Below are positions 1-9,330 of a DNA stretch of 64,000 nt, one piece after another (position 1 is the first letter of the stretch; every line of letters begins with the position of its first letter). Source of the stretch: Schleiferiaceae bacterium (GTDB lineage Bacteria > Bacteroidota > Bacteroidia > Flavobacteriales > Schleiferiaceae); assembly GCA_028357285.1 (NCBI GenBank), contig JAOMWM010000001.1, positions 186,001 through 250,000 on the forward strand. Direction: 5' to 3'. The notes under the pieces were generated by a model. The model was not told where the DNA came from. It did not search any database and worked only from the letters and a program-made list of their open reading frames with translations. The position numbers and the translations under genes were made by a program.

Positions 1-1609
1 TGACTAATTTCTCATAGTGCCCGTTGTTCGGTGCAACCACGACCACTGGCATGTTTTCATCAATTAATGCAATAGGTCCGTGCTTCATTTCCGCCGCTGG
101 ATAACCCTCCGCGTGGATGTAAGAAATCTCTTTCAACTTCAACGCGCCTTCCAGAGCAATAGGGAAATTCACACCGCGTCCCAAATAAAGTGCATTCGAC
201 GCATCTTTATACAATGCTGCTATTTCTTCGATGTGTTCTTTTGATTCGAGCACCTTCTCCACTTTCTTAGGAATGACGCTAAGTTCATTAATCAAATCAC
301 GGTATTCAGAAGTGGAAAATTCTCCGCGCATTTTACCCAGCTCAAGAGCCATCATCGTTAGCACAGTTACCTGAGAGGTGAACGCTTTAGTGGATGCAAC
401 GCCTATTTCTGGACCCGCATGAGTGTAGGCTCCTGCATGGGTTTCGCGTGAAATCGTGGATCCTGGAACATTACAAATTCCAAAAACCATAGCTCCAGCT
501 GCTTTGGCCATTTTAATAGCGGCTAACGTATCGGCAGTTTCCCCACTTTGTGAAATAGCTATGACAATATCGTTTTTACGGATGATGGGGTTTCGGTAGC
601 GGAATTCTGAACCATATTCTACCTCAACTGGAATTCTAGCATACTCTTCAAATAAGTATTCTGCGACTAAGGCGCTGTGCCAGGATGTACCACAAGCAGT
701 CATGATAATGCGGTCTGCATTTCTAAATTTATCAGCATATTCCTCGAGCCCCGACATTTTAATCATGCCTTGTTCAGGTAATAGACGACCACGGAAGGTA
801 TCGTAGATTGCACGAGGCTGTTCGTAAATCTCCTTCATCATGAAGTAGTCATAACCACCTTTTTCGATGCTTTCGAGATTCATTTGAAGCGCATGAATGG
901 TAGGATCTACCGACTCATCACTTTCAATCATTCGAATAGTAACCTCGCCTTCTGCTGTGAGACAAGCCATCTCACCATCTTCTAGATAAATAGCGTCCTT
1001 AGTGTACTCTAAAAATGGGGTGGCGTCTGAACCTATAAATTTCTCGTTCACACCTAAGCCTATAACCAACGGAGAGCCTAATTTTGCTACAACGATTTCC
1101 TCTGGACGATTCTTGTCATAGATACAAATGGCATATGCACCTATAATCTGTGTCAATGCTAGGCGAACAGCTTTACGTAGTTCACAACCTTCTTCTTTTT
1201 GAACGTATTCAATAAAGTTTACGAGAACTTCAGTATCTGTTTCACTATGGAAAGTATACCCCTTGCTTTTAAGTAAATCTTTTAAGCTCTGGTAGTTCTC
1301 GATAATTCCGTTGTGTACTAGTACGAGATTACCAGAATTACTTACATGTGGATGGGCGTTTTCATCTGAAGGCTGACCGTGTGTGGCCCAGCGTGTATGT
1401 GCAATGCCCGTAGAACCAGAGGTGTCGTTGGCAAGCGCATGCTCTTCCATTGCTACAACCATTCCCTGCTTTTTATAAACAGCGATCTCACCATCTTGTG
1501 CTAAGGCTACGCCTGAACTATCATATCCGCGGTACTCAAGACGTTTGAGACCGTTCACGAGAATAGGGAACGCTTTTCTGTCCCCGATGTATCCTACAAT
1601 ACCACACAT
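1..1609 (-). CDS. glmS: Glutamine--fructose-6-phosphate aminotransferase, 3'-truncated by window edge
   Basis: Makes glucosamine-6-phosphate from fructose-6-phosphate and glutamine, the first step towards UDP-GlcNAc for peptidoglycan and lipid A. Translation from the ATG at 1609 begins MCGIVGYIGDRKAF, so Cys2 is the N-terminal nucleophile of the class II glutamine amidotransferase domain. The second half carries the SIS-domain motif SQSGETADT preceded by SEFRYR, typical of the isomerase domain. About 536 codons are present; the family is usually near 610, so the last ~75 residues lie left of the window (the frame is still open at base 2, reading NNGHYEKLV). The neighbours (DUF4270 lipoprotein, glycogen-synthase-like gene, panC/panD) match an arrangement I know from Flavobacteriales. 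The three minus-strand genes probably form one transcript ending in glmS; 46 bases separate it from the DUF4270 stop. Confidence 0.95.
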   Translation of the reverse strand, partial: MCGIVGYIGDRKAFPILVNGLKRLEYRGYDSSGVALAQDGEIAVYKKQGMVVAMEEHALANDTSGSTGIAHTRWATHGQPSDENAHPHVSNSGNLVLVHNGIIENYQSLKDLLKSKGYTFHSETDTEVLVNFIEYVQKEEGCELRKAVRLALTQIIGAYAICIYDKNRPEEIVVAKLGSPLVIGLGVNEKFIGSDATPFLEYTKDAIYLEDGEMACLTAEGEVTIRMIESDESVDPTIHALQMNLESIEKGGYDYFMMKEIYEQPRAIYDTFRGRLLPEQGMIKMSGLEEYADKFRNADRIIMTACGTSWHSALVAEYLFEEYARIPVEVEYGSEFRYRNPIIRKNDIVIAISQSGETADTLAAIKMAKAAGAMVFGICNVPGSTISRETHAGAYTHAGPEIGVASTKAFTSQVTVLTMMALELGKMRGEFSTSEYRDLINELSVIPKKVEKVLESKEHIEEIAALYKDASNALYLGRGVNFPIALEGALKLKEISYIHAEGYPAAEMKHGPIALIDENMPVVVVAPNNGHYEKLV

Positions 1610-1655
1610 AGTGCCGTCAGTTTAAAAGTTTGGTAGGGCTAAAATACGTGTTTTA

Positions 1656-2996
1656 CTACTCTGATTTCGTGTAGTAGACATTAAATTCCACCGGAATGGT
1701 TGGATGTAGACCTCCACCTAAAACAACGCGTGCTGCACTAGAATTAGAACTTGCTGGGGTTAGTATCACCGGCAAGATTTCTTCCTTTTCATTCACAAAG
1801 TCATGAACCATTCTAGTCACATTGAAACGGTAACGGAATTCACGTAAATCGGCACGATTGATTGCTCCACCAGCGGGGTTAATGGGGCTAGTATAATCTT
1901 TAATAAGTGCCTGCGCAGAGTCTTGATCCTGAAGAATCAAAAGAGTATTCGGAAGGGTGTACGGTGATGCTGTACCTTGTAAAACATGGGTAATAATCTC
2001 CGCGCGATTAATACTGTACCCTTTACCTATAAGCGTATCTAAACCAGGGAATTCAAGCACCGTGCGTGCTCCACCTGCGCCTTGCACATACGTAAGCACT
2101 TCACCGTTTAGGGTGTCTTGTATATCGATAGCAAAATCGGCCGATGTAAAATCGTTTTCGTAGGTATTAAAGGAAAGTCCTGGATCACCAAAGTTTTGAC
2201 CAAAGGTCATTGTAAAAAGCTTTGGTACAGTGTCTTGTGAACCGGTGTGATAGAAAAGTTGAATTAAACTACCGGAGGCTGTGAGGTTGAAAAAGGACAA
2301 GGCACTAGTTCCCGTTCCAGCATCTCTAAAATGCAAACCAGGAACTGCTTCCACGAAGCTTTCATTGTCGATTAAAAAGTCCTCGCCAGCAATGGAAGGG
2401 TCGAAGATATTTTCTTGGAAGAAAGCACGGTCAAGATCAAAAGTAAGGTAACCCACACTAGTATCGATACCATCATATACAGGAACAGTAGGATCAATCA
2501 TTAACGTCGTATCCATGATAGACAAACCTATAACAGGCATGTTGTTACTGTAGTAGTTAATGGTATCTGTCATTGCCTCAATCACGGGTAAAACCTGTAA
2601 ATGAATAGAGTCGCCGCGGACGCCGTACGTATTTTGGTAAGCCAATCGGACTTTTACAGAATCACATATCGTGCTATCACCAAAATCCGGAGATAGTTTT
2701 GAAAGCAAAAGGCGTGAAGTAAAGGCTGCATTTAGTTTTCCAAAGATGGGATCGTTCAGATTACCTAGAGCAACCGCGCCAGGATTTTTAGTGGTAATAC
2801 TATCCCAATTGGTTGTATATGAAACCACGTCATAGGTCAATTTCTCTCCCAATTCAGGGCGATCCTCAACAAATTTTCCAGCACCAATTTCGCCGTTGCT
2901 TTTTTCACAACTGCTGCTTAACAGGGCCAGCCCAACGAAGGCTAGGAATCCTAAAAGGGACTTATTCAACGTCTTCTTCAACAAGTAACGATTCAT
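1656..2996 (-). CDS. DUF4270 family lipoprotein
   Basis: Secreted lipoprotein of the Bacteroidota family DUF4270, whose function is unknown. I place the start at the ATG at 2996 (MNRYLLKKTLNKSL), because this gives a short basic n-region, a hydrophobic stretch and a lipobox ALLSSSC, with Cys about 30 residues in. The open frame continues upstream to 3101, but that extra part has no signal-peptide character and lies inside the preceding gene. With this start the gene still overlaps the glycogen-synthase-like gene by 35 bases, which suggests translational coupling. The mature protein is acidic and rich in beta-strand-like segments, with the D-S-I and T-L-x-F patterns seen in the family. The association with glmS/panC is conserved in flavobacteria, but no biochemical role follows from that. 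Confidence 0.82.
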   Translation of the reverse strand: MNRYLLKKTLNKSLLGFLAFVGLALLSSSCEKSNGEIGAGKFVEDRPELGEKLTYDVVSYTTNWDSITTKNPGAVALGNLNDPIFGKLNAAFTSRLLLSKLSPDFGDSTICDSVKVRLAYQNTYGVRGDSIHLQVLPVIEAMTDTINYYSNNMPVIGLSIMDTTLMIDPTVPVYDGIDTSVGYLTFDLDRAFFQENIFDPSIAGEDFLIDNESFVEAVPGLHFRDAGTGTSALSFFNLTASGSLIQLFYHTGSQDTVPKLFTMTFGQNFGDPGLSFNTYENDFTSADFAIDIQDTLNGEVLTYVQGAGGARTVLEFPGLDTLIGKGYSINRAEIITHVLQGTASPYTLPNTLLILQDQDSAQALIKDYTSPINPAGGAINRADLREFRYRFNVTRMVHDFVNEKEEILPVILTPASSNSSAARVVLGGGLHPTIPVEFNVYYTKSE

Positions 2997-3780
2997 ACAC
3001 TTTGATAGCTTCTGACGGATCTTCAGGGAAGTTTTTTCCGTCGACACAAGGGATGTCATTTGCCTTACAGAATTCTTCAACGTGTCCTGTATTTTCTTCA
3101 CCTAAAATCACTACATCTGCGTATTTTGCGGCCAAAAGCTGTAAATCCTCACAGGTAGGTGCCTCCAAACCTTCGCAAAGCGCTGAATCTATTTCATCAA
3201 ACTCCATTCCTGCTTTTAGCTTTGGACCTAAAGTCCCGTCAAAGCCATTGTCATAGGCAGAGAAGACAATTTTTGCATCCTTGAAAATAGGATTGTCCGC
3301 TTGGAACAAGCGCAAGTACATAGGAACTAAAGCCGACATCCAGCCGTGAACGTGAATCACATCAGGCTTCCAACCTAATTTCTCTACAGTATCAATGGCA
3401 CCTTTCGAGAAGAAGAGCGTGCGCTCGTCGTTGTCTTCAAACTGCTTTCCGTCTGCATCTGCATACGTGAACTTACGTTTAAAGTACTCCTCATTATCAA
3501 TGAAATATACTTGCATGCGCGCTCCAGGAACAGAGGCTACCTTGATGATCAATGGCATATCCATATCGTTGATCACAACGTTCATACCGCTCAAGCGAAT
3601 CACCTCATGTAACTGGTGTCTACGCTCGTTTATCACGCCGAAGCGAGGCATAAAAACGCGCACCTGATGACCACTGTCGTTCGTCTTCTTAGCTAGAGCT
3701 AGAGTCGTACTTGAAATGGTGTTTTCAGGTAAATAAGGATGGATTTCTTGTGAAACGAATAATACGCGCTTGCTTTCCAT
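2962..3780 (-). CDS. Glycogen/starch synthase-like protein (N-terminal GT5 domain only)
   Basis: About 272 residues resembling the N-terminal Rossmann half of ADP-glucose-dependent glycogen synthase: it opens MESKRVLFVSQEIHPYLPE and contains INERRHQLHEVIRLSG and PDVIHVHGWMSALVP. Full-length GlgA is about 470-530 residues, so the C-terminal nucleotide-sugar-binding half is missing. This short form next to panC is common in Bacteroidota, so it is probably a stable family member rather than a local truncation. The frame extends to 3810, but a -7 promoter element (3808-3815) overlaps that first codon, so the ATG at 3780 is the likely start. Divergent from panC across 92 bases. Without the second GT domain, a catalytic role as a glycogen synthase is doubtful. 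Confidence 0.8.
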   Translation of the reverse strand: MESKRVLFVSQEIHPYLPENTISSTTLALAKKTNDSGHQVRVFMPRFGVINERRHQLHEVIRLSGMNVVINDMDMPLIIKVASVPGARMQVYFIDNEEYFKRKFTYADADGKQFEDNDERTLFFSKGAIDTVEKLGWKPDVIHVHGWMSALVPMYLRLFQADNPIFKDAKIVFSAYDNGFDGTLGPKLKAGMEFDEIDSALCEGLEAPTCEDLQLLAAKYADVVILGEENTGHVEEFCKANDIPCVDGKNFPEDPSEAIKVYESLLVEEDVE

Positions 3781-3807
3781 AGGAGAAAGTATATTTAAAA
3801 TAGGGTG

Positions 3808-3839
3808 CAAAGATACCTATTTTCGCCCTTTATATCAAA
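3808..3839 (-). promoter_or_regulatory. Bacteroidota-type promoter for the glycogen-synthase-like/DUF4270/glmS genes
   Basis: On the minus strand TATCTTTG (3815-3808) matches the -7 consensus TAnnTTTG exactly, and TTTG (3839-3836) lies 20 bases upstream as a -33 element. The predicted transcript starts near 3802, downstream of the 3810 frame start, which supports the start at 3780. Confidence 0.6.
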
Positions 3840-3847
3840 GAATGGCC

Positions 3848-3855
3848 TAGATTTG
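3848..3855 (+). promoter_or_regulatory. Putative -7 element for panC operon
   Basis: TAGATTTG matches TAnnTTTG and lies 17 bases before the panC ATG. No clear -33 TTTG is visible at the right distance, so this rests on the -7 element alone. Confidence 0.4.
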
Positions 3856-3872
3856 GAGCCCTTTTAACACTT

Positions 3873-4718
3873 ATGGAACACATTCATAGCATTGAGGAGT
3901 TAGCGCGCTGGAAATCTAAAGAGCGTAAAAAAAAGTTGGGCTTTGTTCCTACGATGGGCGCATTGCACGATGGACACCTCAGTTTGGTGCGTCTGAGTCA
4001 GTCGAAGAGTGACCAGACAATAGTCAGTATTTATGTGAATCCCACACAATTCAATAGAACCGAAGACCTCGCTGCCTATCCAAACACACTTGAAGCGGAC
4101 CTCGGCGCTTTGGAAGCACTGGGCTGTGACGCTGTTTTTTTACCGAATGCGCAAATGCTTTATCCAGACGGAATGAAGTCAAGGAGTTTTAATTTTGAAG
4201 GACTGGACCGCTACATGGAAGGTGCTGGGCGTCCGGGGCATTTTGAAGGCATGGCGACGGTCGTTACCCGATTCTTCGAATTAATTGAACCCGATTTTGC
4301 AATATTTGGTGAAAAGGACTTCCAGCAATTAAGCATTATCCGACAAGTAATAGCGAAGGAGGAATGGCCCGTCGAAATCGTACCGGCGGCTATCTCAAGG
4401 GAAGCCGATGGGCTTGCAATGAGCAGCCGAAACATGCGGCTTTTGTCACACGAACGCGAAGATGCTGCACAAATTTTCGCGGTACTCAGCAGTGCTGTGA
4501 CTAAACTAAACCCAAGAGAAACGACCCCGAAAGCCTTCGAAAAGAGGTGTGCCGCTGCCCTGAATGCAATACCTTCCATTCAGGTGGAATATGTGAGCTG
4601 CTGCGATGCTGCTAGCCTTCAACAGGTGAAAGAATTTAACCCCGCTCGTCCAACACGAGTGTTTGCTGCAGTGCAATGTGGAAAAGTTCGACTCATTGAT
4701 AACCTTCCTCTTTTTTAA
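3873..4718 (+). CDS. panC: Pantothenate synthetase
   Basis: Condenses D-pantoate with beta-alanine using ATP to form pantothenate, the vitamin B5 precursor of coenzyme A; cytoplasmic. The ATP-binding signature [13 protein letters not shown] is near residue 26. Other family motifs are [19 protein letters not shown] and MSSRN. The 281 residues match the usual length. The start ATG at 3873 gives a typical N-terminus ([13 protein letters not shown]). panD follows after 14 bases, so the enzyme and the source of its beta-alanine substrate are made from one transcript. A -7 promoter element lies just upstream. Confidence 0.96.
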   Translation: MEHIHSIEELARWKSKERKKKLGFVPTMGALHDGHLSLVRLSQSKSDQTIVSIYVNPTQFNRTEDLAAYPNTLEADLGALEALGCDAVFLPNAQMLYPDGMKSRSFNFEGLDRYMEGAGRPGHFEGMATVVTRFFELIEPDFAIFGEKDFQQLSIIRQVIAKEEWPVEIVPAAISREADGLAMSSRNMRLLSHEREDAAQIFAVLSSAVTKLNPRETTPKAFEKRCAAALNAIPSIQVEYVSCCDAASLQQVKEFNPARPTRVFAAVQCGKVRLIDNLPLF

Positions 4719-4732
4719 ACTACTTTTGCCGC

Positions 4733-5083
4733 ATGCAAATAGAGGTTGTAAAAAGTAAAATTCATCGGGTTCATGTCACTGGAGCGGAGCTGGATTATAT
4801 CGGTTCTATTACCCTAGATACGGAACTCATGGACGCCGCTGGAATTCTTCCTGGAGAGCGCGTTTATATCGTGAACATCAATAACGGTGAACGTTTCGAC
4901 ACATATACCATCGCAGGTTCTCCCGGCGCAGGCGAAGTAACTTTAAACGGCCCTGCAGCTCGTCGAGTTCAAAAAGGCGATATCATCATTATCATTGCTT
5001 ACGCACAAATGAGTCCAGAAGAAGCTAAATCTTTCAAACCGAGCATCGTTTTCCCGAACGAGACTACGAATCGCCTCGTTTAA
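4733..5083 (+). CDS. panD: Aspartate 1-decarboxylase
   Basis: Pyruvoyl-dependent enzyme that converts aspartate to beta-alanine for pantothenate synthesis. The proenzyme self-cleaves between Gly and Ser in the motif YIGSITLD (about residue 24), the serine becoming the pyruvoyl group; that motif is intact. The later segment [16 protein letters not shown] is also typical. Length 116 residues, as expected. It sits 14 bases after panC, and its stop shares one base with the ATG of the next membrane-protein gene, which indicates an operon. Confidence 0.96.
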   Translation: MQIEVVKSKIHRVHVTGAELDYIGSITLDTELMDAAGILPGERVYIVNINNGERFDTYTIAGSPGAGEVTLNGPAARRVQKGDIIIIIAYAQMSPEEAKSFKPSIVFPNETTNRLV

Positions 5084-6057
5084 TGGCGGGTTGGGTAAAA
5101 AAGACTGTGCAATATGTACTCTTTTTGAGTATTGGAATTGCCTTGCTCTACCTGACCTTTAAAAATGTCAATCCTGTAGACCTTGGAAACAACCTTAAAG
5201 AAGTACCGTTGAGCGGACTTCTCTTAGTTACTTGTATAGGGTTTGTAGCTATTGTTTTTCGCGGTTTGCGCTGGGTGCAAATGCTGCAAAGTTTAGGCTA
5301 CCAGGTGCACGGCATGCGCGCGATCGCTGCAGTTGCCTTTAGTTACCTAGTGAACTTAGTCACTCCTCGCGTTGGGGAGGTAGCCCGTTGTACCGCACTC
5401 AACAGAACAGATAAAGTCCCTATCGATAAACTCGTGGGCACAGTAGTCTTAGAACGCGTTGTCGACACACTTTTATTTGCTATCGTCACGTTGAGTACCG
5501 TCGTTATTTCAGGTGATGAATTGAGAGATTTCATGGCGCAAAGTGGCGCTCAGATTCCAGAGCTTTCTCTAACCGGCACAATAAGTATCGCAACCGTATT
5601 CGTTGCCATTCTTGCCTTAGTGGTGTTGACTCGAAAAGCTTGGATGCAATGGACCGTGGCGCAAAAAGTTACAGAATTTGCAACAGGAATGATTACTGGC
5701 TTGCGCAGCTTAAAATCAGTTAATAATAAACCCCTTTTTTGGTTTTACTCTGTTGGAATTTGGACCTGTTACGTTGTGACTATAGCCATCGGCTTCAACA
5801 TTGTCGAGGGAGTTCAAGGTATCGGTGCCGAACAAGCATTTTTTGTGAGTGTAGCAGCGGGTTTAGGGTTTGTAATTCCCGTACCGGGAGGGATCGGCGC
5901 ATACCATTATTTAGTCTCTAAAGCGCTTGTTGTGCTGGGGCTCTCCCCATTTATCGGCACATCGTTCGCTACCCTTATTCACAGTTCTCAAAGTTTAATG
6001 TTTGTCTTTACCGGCGCCTTAGGCTTTGTTTTTCTCTATTTTGCAGGAAGAAAATAA
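5083..6057 (+). CDS. Lysylphosphatidylglycerol synthase-type transmembrane (flippase-like) protein
   Basis: Integral inner-membrane protein of 324 residues belonging to the LPG_synthase_TM/UPF0104 family, the membrane part of MprF-like proteins without the aminoacyl-transferase domain. About eight hydrophobic segments are visible, starting with a helix at residues 10-28. Family-like motifs include VNLVTPRVGEVAR (about residue 90), VGTVVLERVVD and PVPGGIGAYHYLV near the C-terminus. Such proteins are thought to move lipids or lipid-linked compounds across the membrane; the substrate here cannot be read from sequence. The start overlaps the panD stop by one base, and radA follows after 9 bases. 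Confidence 0.82.
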   Translation: MAGWVKKTVQYVLFLSIGIALLYLTFKNVNPVDLGNNLKEVPLSGLLLVTCIGFVAIVFRGLRWVQMLQSLGYQVHGMRAIAAVAFSYLVNLVTPRVGEVARCTALNRTDKVPIDKLVGTVVLERVVDTLLFAIVTLSTVVISGDELRDFMAQSGAQIPELSLTGTISIATVFVAILALVVLTRKAWMQWTVAQKVTEFATGMITGLRSLKSVNNKPLFWFYSVGIWTCYVVTIAIGFNIVEGVQGIGAEQAFFVSVAAGLGFVIPVPGGIGAYHYLVSKALVVLGLSPFIGTSFATLIHSSQSLMFVFTGALGFVFLYFAGRK

Positions 6058-6066
6058 GTCTTCCTC

Positions 6067-7422
6067 ATGGCAAAGCAAAAAAGCATTTTTAATTGTACCC
6101 AGTGCGGCACCCAACACAGCAAGTGGATGGGACAATGCCAGGGCTGCAAGGAGTGGAACACACTCGTTGAGGAGGTCGAGATAAAGAGTAAGCCGGATCC
6201 ACGTGCTTGGAGCGGTGAGCAAGCTGCCGCAAAACCTATACGTATTGAAGACGTCGAGCATACGAGTGTGCAACGTTTCCCCGTACAAGATTTTGAATTT
6301 TCACGAGTGTTAGGCGGTGGTATTGTACCCGGTTCTGTAACGCTACTAGGTGGTGAACCGGGAATAGGAAAAAGTACACTTTTACTCCAATTGGCCCTAA
6401 GTTTTAGTGGCACCGTAGCCTACGTATCAGGAGAAGAGAGCCCATCACAAATAAAATTACGTGGCGAGCGCATTGGTAAAGCGGTAAGTGAATTGTATTT
6501 ACTCAGTGAGACTAAGACAGATGCGATTTTCAACCACTTAAAATCGGTCCGACCCCATCTCGTGATTGTGGATTCCATTCAAACACTGCACGTTCCCCAC
6601 GTCGAAAGCACACCGGGCTCTGTGGCACAGATTCGTGAGAGTGCGGCCAGTTTCATTCGTTATGCTAAAGAGACAGGTACACCAGTGCTACTCATAGGTC
6701 ACATTAATAAAGAGGGCAGTATTGCTGGACCTAAGATTCTCGAGCATATGGTGGATGTTGTGCTCCAATTTGAAGGCGATCCTAACCTACTTTACCGTAT
6801 TCTTCGTGCACACAAGAACCGATTCGGCTCTACCCATGAAATAGGTCTTTACACTATGGAACAAGGCGGGCTCTACGGTGTCGAAAATCCAAGCGAATTG
6901 CTCGTGACAAAACAACACGAGGGTCTAAGCGGAAATGCAGTGGCAGTAATGGTAGAAGGCGTTCGTCCCATGTTAATAGAATTACAAGCGCTTTGTTCTA
7001 CGGCCGTTTACGGAACTCCGCAACGCTCGACAACTGGATTTGATACACGAAGGCTCAATATGTTACTTGCGGTCTTGGAGAAGCGATGCGGCTTCAGATT
7101 GGGTCAAAAAGATGTCTTCCTAAACGTTACCGGTGGATTGAAAGTAGATGATCCTGGGCTAGATCTAGCGGTGATTGCGGCAATCTTAAGTTCAAACGGT
7201 GACGCACCTATTACAGGAAAAGTCTGTTTTGCAGGTGAGGTTGGGTTGACCGGCGAAGTACGCCCCATCACACGTGTGGAGCAACGCATTAAAGAGGCGG
7301 AGAAATTGGGCTTTGAGACCATTTACATCAGTGGACACCACCAGATAGAAAAATCCCACTACGACATTGCCATAGTGGGATTAAAGAAAATCGAAGAACT
7401 GGTTCAAGCCCAGTTCCTGTAA
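6067..7422 (+). CDS. radA: DNA repair protein RadA
   Basis: RecA-like, Lon-related protein that processes branched recombination intermediates. Domains in order: N-terminal zinc ribbon with CTQCGTQHSKWMGQCQGC (about residues 10-27), RecA-like ATPase with Walker A GGEPGIGKST (about 97-106) and Walker B-like LVIVDSIQ, the RadA-specific KNRFG motif (about residue 257), and a C-terminal Lon-protease-like domain (DPGLDLAVIAAILSS, GEVGLTGEVRPI). The length of 451 residues is standard. Last gene of the plus-strand run that starts with panC; it meets the OmpA-family gene tail-to-tail with 3 bases between. Confidence 0.96.
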   Translation: MAKQKSIFNCTQCGTQHSKWMGQCQGCKEWNTLVEEVEIKSKPDPRAWSGEQAAAKPIRIEDVEHTSVQRFPVQDFEFSRVLGGGIVPGSVTLLGGEPGIGKSTLLLQLALSFSGTVAYVSGEESPSQIKLRGERIGKAVSELYLLSETKTDAIFNHLKSVRPHLVIVDSIQTLHVPHVESTPGSVAQIRESAASFIRYAKETGTPVLLIGHINKEGSIAGPKILEHMVDVVLQFEGDPNLLYRILRAHKNRFGSTHEIGLYTMEQGGLYGVENPSELLVTKQHEGLSGNAVAVMVEGVRPMLIELQALCSTAVYGTPQRSTTGFDTRRLNMLLAVLEKRCGFRLGQKDVFLNVTGGLKVDDPGLDLAVIAAILSSNGDAPITGKVCFAGEVGLTGEVRPITRVEQRIKEAEKLGFETIYISGHHQIEKSHYDIAIVGLKKIEELVQAQFL

Positions 7423-7425
7423 GTT

Positions 7426-8385
7426 TTAATTTCCGCCTTCCAGTAGATTGGCTAATTCCGTTAAGTCCGGTGTCAATATAATTTCCGTTCGGCGATTGAT
7501 CGCTTTATTTTCAGGGGTATCATTTTCCACTAATGGGATGAATTCGCCGCGGCCTGCCGCCGTTATACGTTCCGGGTTTAAACCTTGATTCGTAGTCAAT
7601 ATTTTAACAACGTTGGTAGCACGCATCACGCTCAAATCCCAGTTATCGCGAACTTGACTCTGACCTCGATACGGATCGTTGTCTGTATGTCCTTCTACCA
7701 ATACACTGATATCGTTATTTTCTGCGAGAACACGAGCCAAATTTTCTAAGGCAACTTGTCCCTTTGGTGCCACATCCCAAGAACCGGGAGCGAATAACAA
7801 ACTGTTTTCTAGACTCACATAAACCTTTCCATCGCGCATGTTAACTGTTAAACCCTTACCAGTGAAACCCAGAAGTGCATCTGCAACTTTTTGACGAACA
7901 AAAGCGACCGTACTGTCCTTACGACGAATAACGCTTTCCAGTTCATTCACTCTACGCTGTCCTTTCTCGAGGAGTAACCTTTCAGTATTCAAACTATCCT
8001 CTTTCGCCTGAAGACGATTTTGAAGACTGCTCAACTGATCCATGAGTGATTTATTCTCACGTGCACTTGCGGCGATCAATGAACTGTTGTTGTCGAGCAA
8101 ATAGTCGTACTGTTTTGACAAACGATCGTATTTGGTTTGAAGTACACGCAGTTCGTCAAATTTCGTAGTAGTATCCGCTACCAACGTTTTATTATCACGA
8201 CGCGCATTTGTTAAAGTGCGTTGAAGTTCTGTATTCTCTGCTGCGCGGGTTTCACTTTTCTGACGCAATTGGTCCGCTTCATTGTTCAACAGGTCGTATT
8301 TATCCTGCAAAGCTTTGTGCACCTTAGTGCTGACACAAGAAGTTCCTAAGAACCCTACAAGCGCAAGAATGAGTAGCTTTTTCAT
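7426..8385 (-). CDS. OmpA-family lipoprotein with coiled coil
   Basis: Outer-membrane lipoprotein expected to tether the envelope to peptidoglycan. The signal peptide MKKLLILALVGFLGTSC ends in a lipobox. A long heptad-rich coiled coil spans about residues 25-160 (many Q, L, D, R). The OmpA C-terminal domain begins about residue 185 with the pattern VLVEGHTDNDPY followed by LSVMRATNVVKIL and GRGEFIPL, including the Asp and Arg residues that bind meso-diaminopimelate. A four-base gap separates its start from the upstream coiled-coil gene (8389-9276), so the two are co-transcribed and probably act together at the envelope. Confidence 0.88.
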   Translation of the reverse strand: MKKLLILALVGFLGTSCVSTKVHKALQDKYDLLNNEADQLRQKSETRAAENTELQRTLTNARRDNKTLVADTTTKFDELRVLQTKYDRLSKQYDYLLDNNSSLIAASARENKSLMDQLSSLQNRLQAKEDSLNTERLLLEKGQRRVNELESVIRRKDSTVAFVRQKVADALLGFTGKGLTVNMRDGKVYVSLENSLLFAPGSWDVAPKGQVALENLARVLAENNDISVLVEGHTDNDPYRGQSQVRDNWDLSVMRATNVVKILTTNQGLNPERITAAGRGEFIPLVENDTPENKAINRRTEIILTPDLTELANLLEGGN

Positions 8386-8388
8386 AGT

Positions 8389-9276
8389 TTATTTTAATTC
8401 AACAGCAACGGTACCCACTAGGTAGGAATCGGTCATAAGAGCAAGCGTATAGATGCCTGGATTCAAATCTACAGGCGCGTCAATAGCACGTTTCGCATCG
8501 ATACATACTTCGATTGCTTCGCCTTGGAAGTTAACCACTGCTTTTCCATTAAAGCCCGATTGCTCGCCGCCTACCAATGCTTGATTTTGTTCTGGCGCAT
8601 CTACAGGTTTACCGTTTTCACCAATCCATTTCACATAAAGTGTTTCTTCGCCTTTCGCTGCAATTCTGTTTTTCGCTAACGTAATGCATGCTGTAATACC
8701 GTCCGCTTTTTTCGCGCGACGTGTTCTGCGCATTTTGCCGTTTCCTGCTATACGGAATGCTTCTGTTGTAGAAGTAGCGATGACCAATTGCTTTCCTTTT
8801 GCAACCGTTTCTGTAAGTCCCGTATTTGCGTTGCGCAAAGAATTATTTGCATCCACAGCTGTATTCAGACTATCTGCAACCATTTGCTCACGTAAACGCA
8901 AGGCTTCATAAGCAGTGTTTGTGCTATCAAGCTTTCCAACAAGAGTCGCATTTGCTCTCTTCATTGCACCAAGACGACTGCGATAGCCGGTTAAAGACTT
9001 TTTATTTTGAACATTTACAGCATTGATGCTATCAATGATCCCGCCCAAACGAGTCATTTCGTATTGAACAAACGCATTCAAGCTATCGTTTTGACCAACC
9101 TGAGCTTCAAGATCTTCTTTCATATCCGCCAATTCCATGGTCAAAGCTTGCTTCTCGAGTGCAATCTCGTGCTTCTCTTCACTGCGTAAATAAAGCAATA
9201 CACCTAATACGATCACGGCCAATGCCATGATAACTAATACCGGTCCTAATTTGCTCTTGTTGTTTCCTGTGCTCAT
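8389..9276 (-). CDS. Membrane-anchored coiled-coil protein of unknown function
   Basis: 295 residues. An N-terminal membrane helix (about residues 12-29, VLVIMALAVIVLGVLLYLR) has no cleavage site, so the protein is probably anchored in the inner membrane with its body in the periplasm. Residues 35-165 look like a coiled coil. The C-terminal 120 residues form a small domain with a charged RRTRRAKK patch and an ITACITLAKN strand. I cannot assign a family with certainty; similar proteins sit beside OmpA-family genes in Bacteroidota. Four bases upstream of the OmpA-family lipoprotein gene, it probably works with it in envelope organisation or stress. Confidence 0.65.
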   Translation of the reverse strand: MSTGNNKSKLGPVLVIMALAVIVLGVLLYLRSEEKHEIALEKQALTMELADMKEDLEAQVGQNDSLNAFVQYEMTRLGGIIDSINAVNVQNKKSLTGYRSRLGAMKRANATLVGKLDSTNTAYEALRLREQMVADSLNTAVDANNSLRNANTGLTETVAKGKQLVIATSTTEAFRIAGNGKMRRTRRAKKADGITACITLAKNRIAAKGEETLYVKWIGENGKPVDAPEQNQALVGGEQSGFNGKAVVNFQGEAIEVCIDAKRAIDAPVDLNPGIYTLALMTDSYLVGTVAVELK

Positions 9277-9330
9277 GTGTGTGAAGTATTATCTTATTAA
9301 GTAACGAAGCTAACGATAAGCCGCTTTCCA

